Origin: Sphingomonadales bacterium
Lineage (GTDB): Bacteria; Pseudomonadota; Alphaproteobacteria; Sphingomonadales; Sphingomonadaceae
Length of the DNA stretch: 64,000 bases
Assembly (NCBI GenBank): GCA_016721875.1
Contig: JADKHG010000007.1
Location: forward strand, 55,001 to 119,000
Direction: 5' to 3'
Shown here: one piece after another, positions 46,601 to 53,454 of the stretch
Position numbering within the stretch: position 1 is the stretch's first letter
How the letters are laid out: each line of letters begins with the position of its first letter
The notes under the pieces: model-generated
Told to the model about the DNA's origin: nothing
Databases searched by the model: none
Seen by the model: only the letters and a program-made list of their open reading frames with translations
Made by a program: the position numbers and the translations under genes

Positions 46601-47286
46601 ATGACAGCAAGGAAGATCACAACCAAGGCGGGAAAGTCAGTGGCGGTTGCTGCGACGGCGAGAGGTGACGATCAACGCGATAGATTCGCTGAAGACATGC
46701 TTGAGCCGGGAATCCGACATGGTATCCTCGCATCTAAACTCACCGCGTCTATCCTAAATGGCACCGCCAAGGACGAGCGGCCCGACATGGGCAATTTCCT
46801 TGTCGGCCTGCTTCGCGAAACGAAAAAGGCGGAAAAGGGCGACCTGTCGATTGCCAGCCGGTTGCTGGTTGCTCAGGCCATTTCCCTTGATGGCATCTTC
46901 ACCGAAATGGCGCGGCGTGCTTCCTACAATATGCGCGAGTATCCCCAAGCCATGGAGATATTCATGCGGCTGGCGCTCAAGGCGCAGACAGGAGCCGCGC
47001 AACGCTGGCGGAACTGGCGAAGCTCCACCAGCCGCGCGAGCAAACCGTGCGGCATGGGCACGTGAACGAGGGCGGGCAGGCCGTGATTGCCGATCAATTC
47101 CACCACCATACGGGGGGCCAAGGAAATGGAACTTCAACCGAACAACCCCATGCACAAAGCTCATGCGGCCCCGCGTTGCCATGCTCGGACCCGCTCAGGG
47201 AAGGCGTGCCAGTCGCCTGCGATCAAAGGCGCGAAACGGTGCAGAATGCACGGGGGCAAGGGAAGCGGGGCACCTCAAGGCAATAG
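46601..47286 (+). CDS. hypothetical element protein, frame-broken, overlaps next gene
   Basis: It starts at 46601 (MTARKITTKAGKSVAVAATA) and reads about 130 residues in one frame (MLEPGIRHGILASKLTASIL, ISLDGIFTEMARRASYNM). At about 47001 the sense moves to another frame: TLAELAKLHQPREQTVRHGH, then VNEGGQAVIADQFHHHTGGQ. That ending, a histidine-rich VNEGGQAVIA motif, is one I associate with conserved proteins of alphaproteobacterial mobile elements. The healed protein is about 228 residues and would run to 47286, overlapping the HGG-motif gene. Function unknown. Confidence 0.65.
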
Positions 47287-47356
47287 CAACGCTTGGAAGC
47301 ACGGCGCACGATCTGGTGGTGCACATAGCATTGCGACACTTCTCAGAGAGGTCTGA
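47126..47356 (+). CDS. HGG-motif small basic protein
   Basis: 76 residues from the ATG at 47126 after AAGGAA. It has the widespread pattern CxxxTRxGxxCxxPA (CHARTRSGKACQSPAIKG), RCRMHGGKGSGAPQGNSNAW and KHGARSG, with three cysteines and a histidine that could bind zinc. Such proteins occur in phages and integrative elements and have no assigned function. About 160 bases at its start are also coding, in another frame, for the end of the previous protein. Confidence 0.75.
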   Translation: MELQPNNPMHKAHAAPRCHARTRSGKACQSPAIKGAKRCRMHGGKGSGAPQGNSNAWKHGARSGGAHSIATLLREV

Positions 47357-47386
47357 AGGAACGTCAGAGACGGACTGGCCCTGTCC

Positions 47387-47875
47387 TTAGTTGCCCTTCT
47401 CGCGCGCAATGGCGTCCTGTGTTTTTGCAAGATGATCCATATCATCAAAGATGACGTCCGTTGCGCTCGCGCCGCCACAAGCCACCCGGTGCATGTCGAT
47501 ATAATATGATCCCGGCGGGCTGGGCATCCAGCTTTCTTGGAAGGGGCCATGGTCAATTGAGCCACCGCTCGAATCGAAGGCGAAAGCATATAGCCTGCGT
47601 GTTTCCTTGGTGGAGCATCTGACCTCATATTGGGTCTTGATGATTTTGGCGGCCCTTCCCTTGATGGTTATGGATGGCGTTTCATATCTTTCGATCTGCC
47701 ATACCTTGACCGTGCCGAGGCCGGATTCCTGCTTTTCGCCCAAGTCGATTGCGACGACCGAGTTGGGATCGCTCGCGACGAGAACCAATGGGTCTGCATA
47801 AGCTGGCTGTGCATAAACCGTGATGGCTAATGCCGATGCTAACGACACAGCGAGCTGTTGACCGCTCAATCTCAT
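47387..47875 (-). CDS. secreted hypothetical protein
   Basis: 162 residues from the ATG at 47875, with a signal peptide (MRLSGQQLAVSLASALAITV, cleavage after AYA) and a soluble domain with two cysteines (VRCSTKETRRLYAF, MHRVACGGASATDV). I chose this start because it gives a clean signal sequence; the frame extends upstream to 47941. It is convergent with the element's rightward genes and is probably cargo. Family not recognised. Confidence 0.7.
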   Translation of the reverse strand: MRLSGQQLAVSLASALAITVYAQPAYADPLVLVASDPNSVVAIDLGEKQESGLGTVKVWQIERYETPSITIKGRAAKIIKTQYEVRCSTKETRRLYAFAFDSSGGSIDHGPFQESWMPSPPGSYYIDMHRVACGGASATDVIFDDMDHLAKTQDAIAREKGN

Positions 47876-47941
47876 GGTAATTCGTCCTCGCCAAATGCCC
47901 GTGACAACGGTGCTTAGCATGGACCTCGCCAGATAGCACAA

Positions 47942-48289
47942 GTCGCTCGCAAGTCATATCGCAGCGCCGCTCTGTCCGCTGGGAATGGCGGTTTTCTAGG
48001 CTTCCGCTGCCCAATGACTTGGGAATGACCTACTTACCGGCAACCAATTCAAAGTGATTGAGAAGTGACCATTGCCCGAGAGGCGCACAAATCCGCCATT
48101 TTCAGCCGCGATTTGTCGCGTACGGTGTGTAGGCATTTACTCACCCATGCGGACCGGAAACGCGGCCCGAATTGGACTGCGGGGCCTGCATTGCCAGTCA
48201 CCCGGAATTGGCCACCGGCTGGCGCGCATCATCCCTGCCATGGAAGCCGATTAGTCCCGTGGCGTCCGGCGTCAAGCGTGTGTTCTATC
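47942..48289. other. element end region, no gene seen
   Basis: About 350 bases between the secreted-protein gene and the right arm site. An open frame exists on the plus strand from about 48065, but its product is not protein-like in composition. Nothing else is recognised. Confidence 0.35.
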
Positions 48290-48308
48290 GGGGAGCGGTT
48301 ATGGGAAC
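48290..48308 (+). repeat. arm-type repeat near the tRNA-side end
   Basis: GGGGAGCGGTTATGGGAAC, matching 18 of 19 bases with 40805-40823 in the same orientation. It lies 43 bases inside the tRNA-side att repeat. Copies near both ends fit integrase arm sites. Confidence 0.55.
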
Positions 48309-48351
48309 CAATGGCCATACTTGAATTTTAATAAGCAAATTCAATGGCCGC

Positions 48352-48365
48352 TGGCGGAGACGGAG
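48352..48365 (+). repeat. att-like direct repeat at the tRNA 3' end
   Basis: TGGCGGAGACGGAG, identical to 40658-40671. Recombination between the two copies would release a circle of about 7.69 kb and leave tRNA-Ser intact. Confidence 0.75.
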
Positions 48366-48443
48366 GGATTCGAACCCTCGGTACCGAATTATCAGTACGA
48401 CGGTTTAGCAAACCGTTGGTTTCAGCCACTCACCCACGTCTCC
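48352..48443 (-). tRNA. tRNA-Ser (GCU anticodon)
   Basis: 92-base serine tRNA read leftward from 48443. The acceptor GGAGACG pairs with CGTCTCC and is followed by an encoded GCCA end. The anticodon stem-loop CGGTTTGCTAAACCG has anticodon GCT, reading AGC/AGU codons. A long variable arm (GTACTGATAATTCGGTAC region) is present as expected for class II tRNA-Ser, and GGTTCGAATCC is the T-arm. Its 3' end is the integration target of the element to the left. Confidence 0.95.
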
Positions 48444-48613
48444 GGCGCGTTTGGCGTGGGAGGGCCTATAGCTGCGGGTTGCGCAGGCTGCAATGCCTAT
48501 ATTTGACGCATTTTCGACTCGTTTGGGCGCGAAAGCGACTCGGCTCATCGCCGGTTCATTGTAACATCTTCATGCCCGCCCTTAGCTTTGCAGTGATTTT
48601 GGGAGTGAGTGCG

Positions 48614-49354
48614 ATGATGCAGTTTTTTGTGAAACGGGTGAATGCGTGGGTTTTGCCTTTGCTGGCCGCAATTTTGGCGGTCGCTTCACCGGTTAACGCG
48701 CAAATTACACAGGTCGATCCCAACAGTGCGATAGACGCCGATCTCGGCACGCCGCCCCCGGTTGAAACCCCGCCAGCGGACGCTGTTCCTGCTGATCCCA
48801 CTGTGGCAACCGAGGATGTTGTCGTAGATGGTGCAACAACCCCGACTACGCCGCCTACAGCCACTGGCGAAGCCACCTATCAGGAAGATGACCTGATCGG
48901 TGCGGCCGAAGGCGTGTTTGGCAAAGGCGCACAGGGGCTGGGTAAGCTGATGGAGGACATCCTCAAGAAGCAGGGTCGCCCCAATGGCTATATTGTCGGG
49001 CGCGAAGGCGGTGGCGCTTTGGTCGTTGGCCTGCGCTATGGCTCGGGTACGCTACATCACAAGGTAGAGGGTGAAAAGCCTGTCTATTGGACCGGGCCAT
49101 CCATCGGTTTTGACGCAGGCGCCAATGCGGGCAGCACCTTTGTGCTGGTTTATAATCTCTACGACAGCGAAGATCTGTATCGCCGCTTCCCCTCGGGCGA
49201 GGGCGTTGCCTATCTGGTCGGCGGCTTTAACGCCAGCTATCTGCGGCGCGGCGACATAGTGCTGATCCCGATCCGCGTCGGTGCCGGGCTTCGGCTTGGC
49301 GCCAATGTCGGCTATATGAAATTTTCGAAAAAGCAGCGCTGGCTGCCATTCTGA
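48614..49354 (+). CDS. DUF1134 family exported protein
   Basis: 246 residues starting at one of two adjacent ATGs (48614/48617). A signal peptide (VLPLLAAILAVASPVNAQ) is followed by a Pro/Thr-rich linker (TPPPVETPPADAVPADPT). The DUF1134 domain fills the C-terminal half (NGYIVGREGGGALVVGLRYG, IGFDAGANAGSTFVLVYNLY, RVGAGLRLGANVGYMKFSKK). This is a conserved alphaproteobacterial envelope protein related to EipA, which is needed for envelope integrity in Brucella. A strong terminator follows. Confidence 0.87.
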   Translation: MMQFFVKRVNAWVLPLLAAILAVASPVNAQITQVDPNSAIDADLGTPPPVETPPADAVPADPTVATEDVVVDGATTPTTPPTATGEATYQEDDLIGAAEGVFGKGAQGLGKLMEDILKKQGRPNGYIVGREGGGALVVGLRYGSGTLHHKVEGEKPVYWTGPSIGFDAGANAGSTFVLVYNLYDSEDLYRRFPSGEGVAYLVGGFNASYLRRGDIVLIPIRVGAGLRLGANVGYMKFSKKQRWLPF

Positions 49355-49381
49355 TTTGCCCCGGGTCGCAACGGCGGCAGT

Positions 49382-49413
49382 AAAAAAGGGCGTCCTTCGG
49401 GGCGCCCTTTTTT
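49382..49413 (+). terminator. rho-independent terminator
   Basis: AAAAAAGGGCG, short loop, CGCCCTTTTTT: a strong stem ending in a T-run, and symmetric with an A-run, so it could serve both the DUF1134 gene and the leftward ribE that ends at 49415. Confidence 0.85.
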
Positions 49414-49414
49414 G

Positions 49415-50029
49415 TTATCCCCGCACTTCTTCCATCCGCTTCAGATAGCGCGCCAGAACGTCGATCTCCAGATTGACTGCGCGGCCCTCGACCAGTTCGG
49501 CGAGGGTGGTGACGTCCCATGTGTGCGGGATGATGTTGAGCGTGAAGCGGGTGCCATCGGCGCCGTCGGTCACGCTGTTGACGGTCAGCGACACGCCATC
49601 GACGGTGATCGAACCTTTGGCAGCGACAAAGGGTGCAATGTCGCGCGAAACCTTGACCGTGACCAGATGCGAATCGCCAATGGGGGTTACAGAGATGACT
49701 GCGCCAATGCCGTCAACATGGCCAGTGACGATATGCCCGCCCAGTTCATCGCCGACCTTCAATGCGCGCTCCAGATTGAGCCGACGGCCTTCGCTCCATT
49801 GCCCTTGCGCGGTACAGCTTTGCGTTTCGCCCGAGACATCGACCGCGAACCAGTTGCCGCCAGTATCGCGGCCTTTGTCAATCACGGTCAGGCAAACGCC
49901 CGAACAGGCAATTGATGCACCAATGTCGATGGTTTCGGGATCATAACTGCACTCCACCACCACGCGCAGGTCGCCGCGATGCTCTATGCTGCGGATGGTG
50001 CCGATATCGGTGACTATGCCTGTGAACAT
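49415..50029 (-). CDS. ribE: riboflavin synthase alpha subunit
   Basis: Dismutates two 6,7-dimethyl-8-ribityllumazines to riboflavin. 204 residues with the two lumazine-binding repeats: MFTGIVTDIGTIRSIEHRGD at the start and GGHIVTGHVDGIGAVISVTP opening the second. SIACSGVCLTVI and GSITVDGVSLTVNSV are the paired ligand loops. The frame is intact. The ATG at 50029 lies inside the end of ribD, so the two are co-transcribed. Confidence 0.95.
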   Translation of the reverse strand: MFTGIVTDIGTIRSIEHRGDLRVVVECSYDPETIDIGASIACSGVCLTVIDKGRDTGGNWFAVDVSGETQSCTAQGQWSEGRRLNLERALKVGDELGGHIVTGHVDGIGAVISVTPIGDSHLVTVKVSRDIAPFVAAKGSITVDGVSLTVNSVTDGADGTRFTLNIIPHTWDVTTLAELVEGRAVNLEIDVLARYLKRMEEVRG

Positions 50030-50993
50030 GGGGTTGCCTCGTAAACTTCGAATCTGTCTTTGCCAAGCATGCGCGCATCGCAAAGCGCCCATCGCTCATG
50101 CGCATCGGCAAGGCTGTCCAGCCCGATGTCGCCAAGGCACGGCTTGCCACCTCCTATCAGGATCGGGGCGCGATAAAGCATCAGTCGGTCCACCAGCCCC
50201 GCACGCAGAAAGGACGCAGCGGTTTGCGCGCCGCCTTCGACGATCAGGCTGTTGCAATTCAGGCCAGCGACCTCTTGCGGGCTGCGAATGACCTCCCCAC
50301 CCTTCGGGCGCTGTGCCGCTGCCGAGCATGACGCGGCGAGGCTACGGTTTTCCAGTCCCGGCAGGCGAACATCGAGTTTCGGTGCGTCGCTGCGCACCGT
50401 ATTTGCGCCAACCAATATGGCGTCGCAGCGAGCGCGTTCCAGATGCGCGTGCGCGCGGGCGGCTCGCCGGTGATCCAGCGGCTGCTGCCGTCGGCCAGCG
50501 CGATGCAGCCGTCCAATGAGGTTGCGAGTTTGAGCGTGCGATGCGGTCGGGCTTTCCCAATGCAAGTCAGCAGTCCGGTAAGGCTTTGGCGCGCCGCGTC
50601 GGGCAGCACGTCATGTTCGACCACGATCCCCGCAGCGGCGAGTTTCGCAAAGCCCTTGCCAGCGGTTCGCGGGTCCGGGTCGGTGAGTGCTGCCACCACG
50701 CGGGCAGGTCTGGCGGCGATCAGCGCTTCGGCACAGGCCGGGCCACGGTCGCTTTCATGCGCGCAGGGCTCCAGACTGACATAGGCGGTGGCACCTTCGG
50801 CCTTGGCTCCCGCCTGTGCCAACGCAACCGCCTCTGCATGTGGACGGCCGCCCGACTGGGTCCAGCCGCGCCCGATGACGCGCCCGTCTTTGACGAGAAT
50901 GCAACCGACCGAGGGATTGTTGCCGGTCAACCCGCGCCCGCGCTCGGCCAGCGCGATGGCGGCGGCGAGCCAGCGTCGATCCTCGGCGCTCGC
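50014..50993 (-). CDS. ribD: bifunctional riboflavin deaminase/reductase, frame-broken
   Basis: Second and third steps of riboflavin synthesis. Deaminase zinc site: GRPHAEAVALAQAG and LEPCAHESDRGPACAEALI. Reductase half: LKLATSLDGCIALADGSSRW, DAILVGANTVRSDAPKLDVR, LIVEGGAQTAASFLRAGLVD. Sense shifts at about 50465 (ITGEP to ARAHAHLERARC), and a compensated garble lies near 50330 (RSLAAS instead of RRVMLG). The start is unclear: family similarity begins at EDRRWLAAAIALAERG (about 50975), yet no ATG precedes it in frame; the first usual start codon is a TTG at 50930. The 5' end given is approximate. Confidence 0.88.
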
Positions 50994-50995
50994 GG

Positions 50996-51427
50996 CTATT
51001 TGCCTGCTCCTGCGGCGGATTTGGACGCGGCCTTTTCGCCAGCGGCATCGGCGGCGGCTTTCGATTCGTTGCGGATACGCTCGGCCTCGCGTTCAATCTC
51101 TTCGACGTCCATGCCCATCATACGGCCGAGCGCCTTGTAATTCTCACGCTTCTTCTCGTTGAAAGCATCGCGTTCGGCCTGCCGCTTCATGATCGCGGCT
51201 TTACTCTCCTCGATGGTTCGGCTTGCGGGCCAGCTTTCGATGTAGAGCACTTGCGGTGGTGGTGGCTTAGACTTGGCCTTGGCGTCCATGTAAAAGGTTA
51301 CCACCATGATCATCGCGGGCAGGCAGGCGGCGATCAGGATCAGCGGGCTGTTCCTTTGCCCGTCGCGAAGGACGCTGAGCAAATCCTTGCCGGCGCGGCG
51401 CGGAGAGATGTCGCGGAAAAATGCCAT
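50996..51427 (-). CDS. small membrane-anchored hypothetical protein
   Basis: 143 residues: a basic N-terminus, one membrane helix (SPLILIAACLPAMIMVVTFY), then a Lys/Glu/Ala-rich tail predicted helical (KAAIMKRQAERDAFNEKKRE, AERIRNESKAAADAAGEKAA). The ATG at 51427 begins MAFFRDISPRRAGKDL. It sits between tonB and ribD in the same direction. Similar proteins occur in sphingomonads beside ribD; no function is known to me. Confidence 0.8.
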   Translation of the reverse strand: MAFFRDISPRRAGKDLLSVLRDGQRNSPLILIAACLPAMIMVVTFYMDAKAKSKPPPPQVLYIESWPASRTIEESKAAIMKRQAERDAFNEKKRENYKALGRMMGMDVEEIEREAERIRNESKAAADAAGEKAASKSAAGAGK

Positions 51428-51490
51428 GGCCTGCCTTTACGGGCTGCGACGGGATATTTCCAGTGCCATGCTCACCGCGCCGTTTGATCA

Positions 51491-52159
51491 TCATTTGATC
51501 GTGAAATGCACGGTCAACGTCTGCCAATCCTCGACAGCTTCGCCGCCACGCATTGCCGGCTTGAAACGCCAGGCCTTGAGTGCGTGGCGTGCGCTCGCTT
51601 CGCCAAAGTCGGGATGCGTTGCGCGCACCACCTGCGCCTCGCGGACGCGGCCATCGGTACCGATCAGCACTTTGATCACCGCATTGCCTTCTATCTCGCG
51701 GTTGAGCATCCGCACCGGATAGTCCGGCTGAAAACGGTCGGCAAAACGCGGGTCGCGGGTTGCTGCCTTGAAGGGGGCAGGGGGTGGGTCTTTGATTACG
51801 GGCGGGTCGATTGTGCCGGAACCGCTGCCGGTATCGGCGATGCCGCCGCCGGTATCAGTGATCGTGCCGGGGTCATCGCGGGTAACCGTTGGCCCGTCTT
51901 TCTTGTCGATCTGAGTGTCGTTGATCGGGTCGGGAGTATAGATCGGGTCGGACTTTATCTTTTCATCGGTCCGCGGCTGCTTGACTGGGTCAGGCACTTT
52001 CTTGTCGGGGACATCGAAGGTCTTGATGTCAGGCCCTTTGGTGCGTGGCCCCACAACCATCGGCGACAGCATCACTGCTGCAATGATCGACCCGTTGATC
52101 AGCAGCGCCATTCCCATCGTTGCCGGATTGGCGCGTTTTTGCTCGCTTGCATAACTCAT
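51491..52159 (-). CDS. tonB: TonB-family energy transducer
   Basis: Periplasm-spanning protein of 222 residues transmitting proton-motive force to outer-membrane receptors. One N-terminal helix (MGMALLINGSIIAAVMLSPM) is followed by a Pro/Asp/Lys-rich spacer (DVPDKKVPDPVKQPRTDEK). The C-terminal TonB fold contains YPVRMLNREIEGNAVIKVLI, GRVREAQVVRATHPDFG and LKAWRFKPAMRGGEAVEDW. The ATG at 52159 gives the normal short cytoplasmic tail. No exbB/exbD here. The spacer is acidic/mixed rather than the classic EPxxKP repeats. Confidence 0.87.
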   Translation of the reverse strand: MSYASEQKRANPATMGMALLINGSIIAAVMLSPMVVGPRTKGPDIKTFDVPDKKVPDPVKQPRTDEKIKSDPIYTPDPINDTQIDKKDGPTVTRDDPGTITDTGGGIADTGSGSGTIDPPVIKDPPPAPFKAATRDPRFADRFQPDYPVRMLNREIEGNAVIKVLIGTDGRVREAQVVRATHPDFGEASARHALKAWRFKPAMRGGEAVEDWQTLTVHFTIK

Positions 52160-52326
52160 GACTGGCTCCTCTCCTCGGCGTGGCCACCTTTGGGAGCGGG
52201 AGTGAATCAGCCGGACCCATCGGCGGCCACTGTGCCATGATACAGAGTCACACCGACAATGCAATGATATATTGTATCACTTCGAAACGCGGTCGAGAAG
52301 CTCAGAACGAATGGAGAAGTTTGGAA

Positions 52327-52638
52327 TTAACTGGTAACTGCGCAAATCAGCGCCGACGAGCTCACCACTCCGACTATCTCGGGGTCCTGCAGCGCTTTGC
52401 TGCGCTTGACGAATTCTTCGATGCTCAGTTGCTGCGCCTTTTTGTCCTTCAGCTTGCTGAGGCCGTTGAGCTTGTTGAGCTGCCATAGCGACAGCCGATC
52501 AACCATCCGCCCGGCCATGCAGCTTGCCACCGGTTTCGACAGCCCGGCATCGGTCAACGCAAGACGAATGCGTGTTTCCGGCGTGGCGCAAGCCGAAAGC
52601 GTGGCACAAGCCAGAACCATCACAAGTGCGCGCTTCAT
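52327..52638 (-). CDS. small lipoprotein, function unknown
   Basis: 103 residues from the ATG at 52638: lipoprotein signal MKRALVMVLACATLSACATP (cysteine of LSAC lipidated), then a mainly helical domain with SCMAGRMVDRLSLWQLNKL and KKAQQLSIEEFVKRSKALQD. The start overlaps the ppa stop by four bases, so it is translated with pyrophosphatase. Confidence 0.8.
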   Translation of the reverse strand: MKRALVMVLACATLSACATPETRIRLALTDAGLSKPVASCMAGRMVDRLSLWQLNKLNGLSKLKDKKAQQLSIEEFVKRSKALQDPEIVGVVSSSALICAVTS

Positions 52639-53171
52639 ATGCCCTTTTCCTTTGCCCGTTCGACGCATTCCATGATGATGCGTTTGGCCTCTGTTTCGTC
52701 ACCCCAGCCGTTGAGCTTGGCCCATTTGCCGGGTTCGAGGTCTTTATAGTGGGTGAAGAAATGCTCAATCTGTTGCAGCACGATCGGCGGCATGTCCTTA
52801 TAGGTCACCACATCGGCATAATAGGGGAAGGTCTTGTTGACCGGCACGCACAGCAATTTTTCGTCGCCACCGGCATCATCTTCCATCAGCAGCACGCCAA
52901 TCGGGCGGCATTTGACCACCGCGCCAGCGACAATCGGCGTGCGCGCGACGACCAGCGCGTCCAATGGATCGCCATCTTCGCCCAGCGTGTGCGGAACGAA
53001 ACCGTAATTCGCCGGATAGCGCATCGGCGTGTGCAGAAAACGGTCAACGAACAGCGCGCCAGATGCCTTGTCGAACTCATATTTCACCGGCTCGCCGCCA
53101 ATCGGCACTTCGATCAACACATTCAGGCTTTCGGGCGGATTGTCGCCGGCGGGGATCAGGTCGATACGCAT
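52635..53171 (-). CDS. ppa: inorganic pyrophosphatase
   Basis: Family I soluble pyrophosphatase, 178 residues, normal size. Signature EDGDPLDALVVARTP holds the catalytic aspartates; VPIGGEPVKYEFDKASGALF and MRYPANYGFVPHT are further active-site segments, and NGWGDETEAKRIIMECVERA closes the protein. The ATG at 53171 gives MRIDLIPAGDNPPESLNV. Frame intact; the downstream lipoprotein gene is coupled by ATGA. Confidence 0.96.
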   Translation of the reverse strand: MRIDLIPAGDNPPESLNVLIEVPIGGEPVKYEFDKASGALFVDRFLHTPMRYPANYGFVPHTLGEDGDPLDALVVARTPIVAGAVVKCRPIGVLLMEDDAGGDEKLLCVPVNKTFPYYADVVTYKDMPPIVLQQIEHFFTHYKDLEPGKWAKLNGWGDETEAKRIIMECVERAKEKGI

Positions 53172-53311
53172 GGTTGGTCCTATCTTGGGAGAGCATTTGG
53201 GACAATATCGCGCGCCCTAGTCGATGATCGTGGCTGACGGAAGCCTGAACCGGACGGGAAGGGGTCAGACTTTGGTCTGATTTGATATTGAAGTTTGAAG
53301 TTATGATTTGT

Positions 53312-53450
53312 TCCCTCCCCCTTGTGGGGAGGGTTAGGGTTGGACTGCCGGGGGCAGTCCAACCCCGCGCTCCGCGTCTGCGGCTGAATATTTGTTGGCG
53401 ATGCCGACGCATCGCGCCCCCTCCCCGGCCCTCCCCACAAGGGGGAGGGA
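53312..53450. repeat. 139-bp inverted-repeat element, copy 1
   Basis: The ends TCCCTCCCCCTTGTGGGGAG (from 53312) and CTCCCCACAAGGGGGAGGGA (to 53450) are exact inverted complements over 22 bases. The interior has further palindromic segments such as TTGGACTGCCGGGGGCAGTC. A related element is at 55431-55574. No coding capacity; resembles a MITE or REP-type sequence. Confidence 0.75.
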
Positions 53451-53454
53451 AATC

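Noticed and set aside
40888..48289. Anti-phage defence island
   Set aside because: Nuclease, methylase, toxin-antitoxin, Abi or other defence domains are not recognisable; the content is integration and replication plus unknown proteins.
48065..48331. Possible small gene near the right element end
   Set aside because: No ribosome-binding site or protein-like pattern, and it runs into the arm-type repeat.
40658..48365. Element as an insertion-sequence composite transposon
   Set aside because: There is no transposase or terminal inverted repeat; the ends are direct repeats of a tRNA 3' end with a tyrosine integrase.
52238..52279. TGATACA/TGTATCA inverted pair upstream of tonB as an iron-regulator site
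   Set aside because: The 7-bp arms are 28 bases apart and do not match a Fur or Irr box; chance is as likely.
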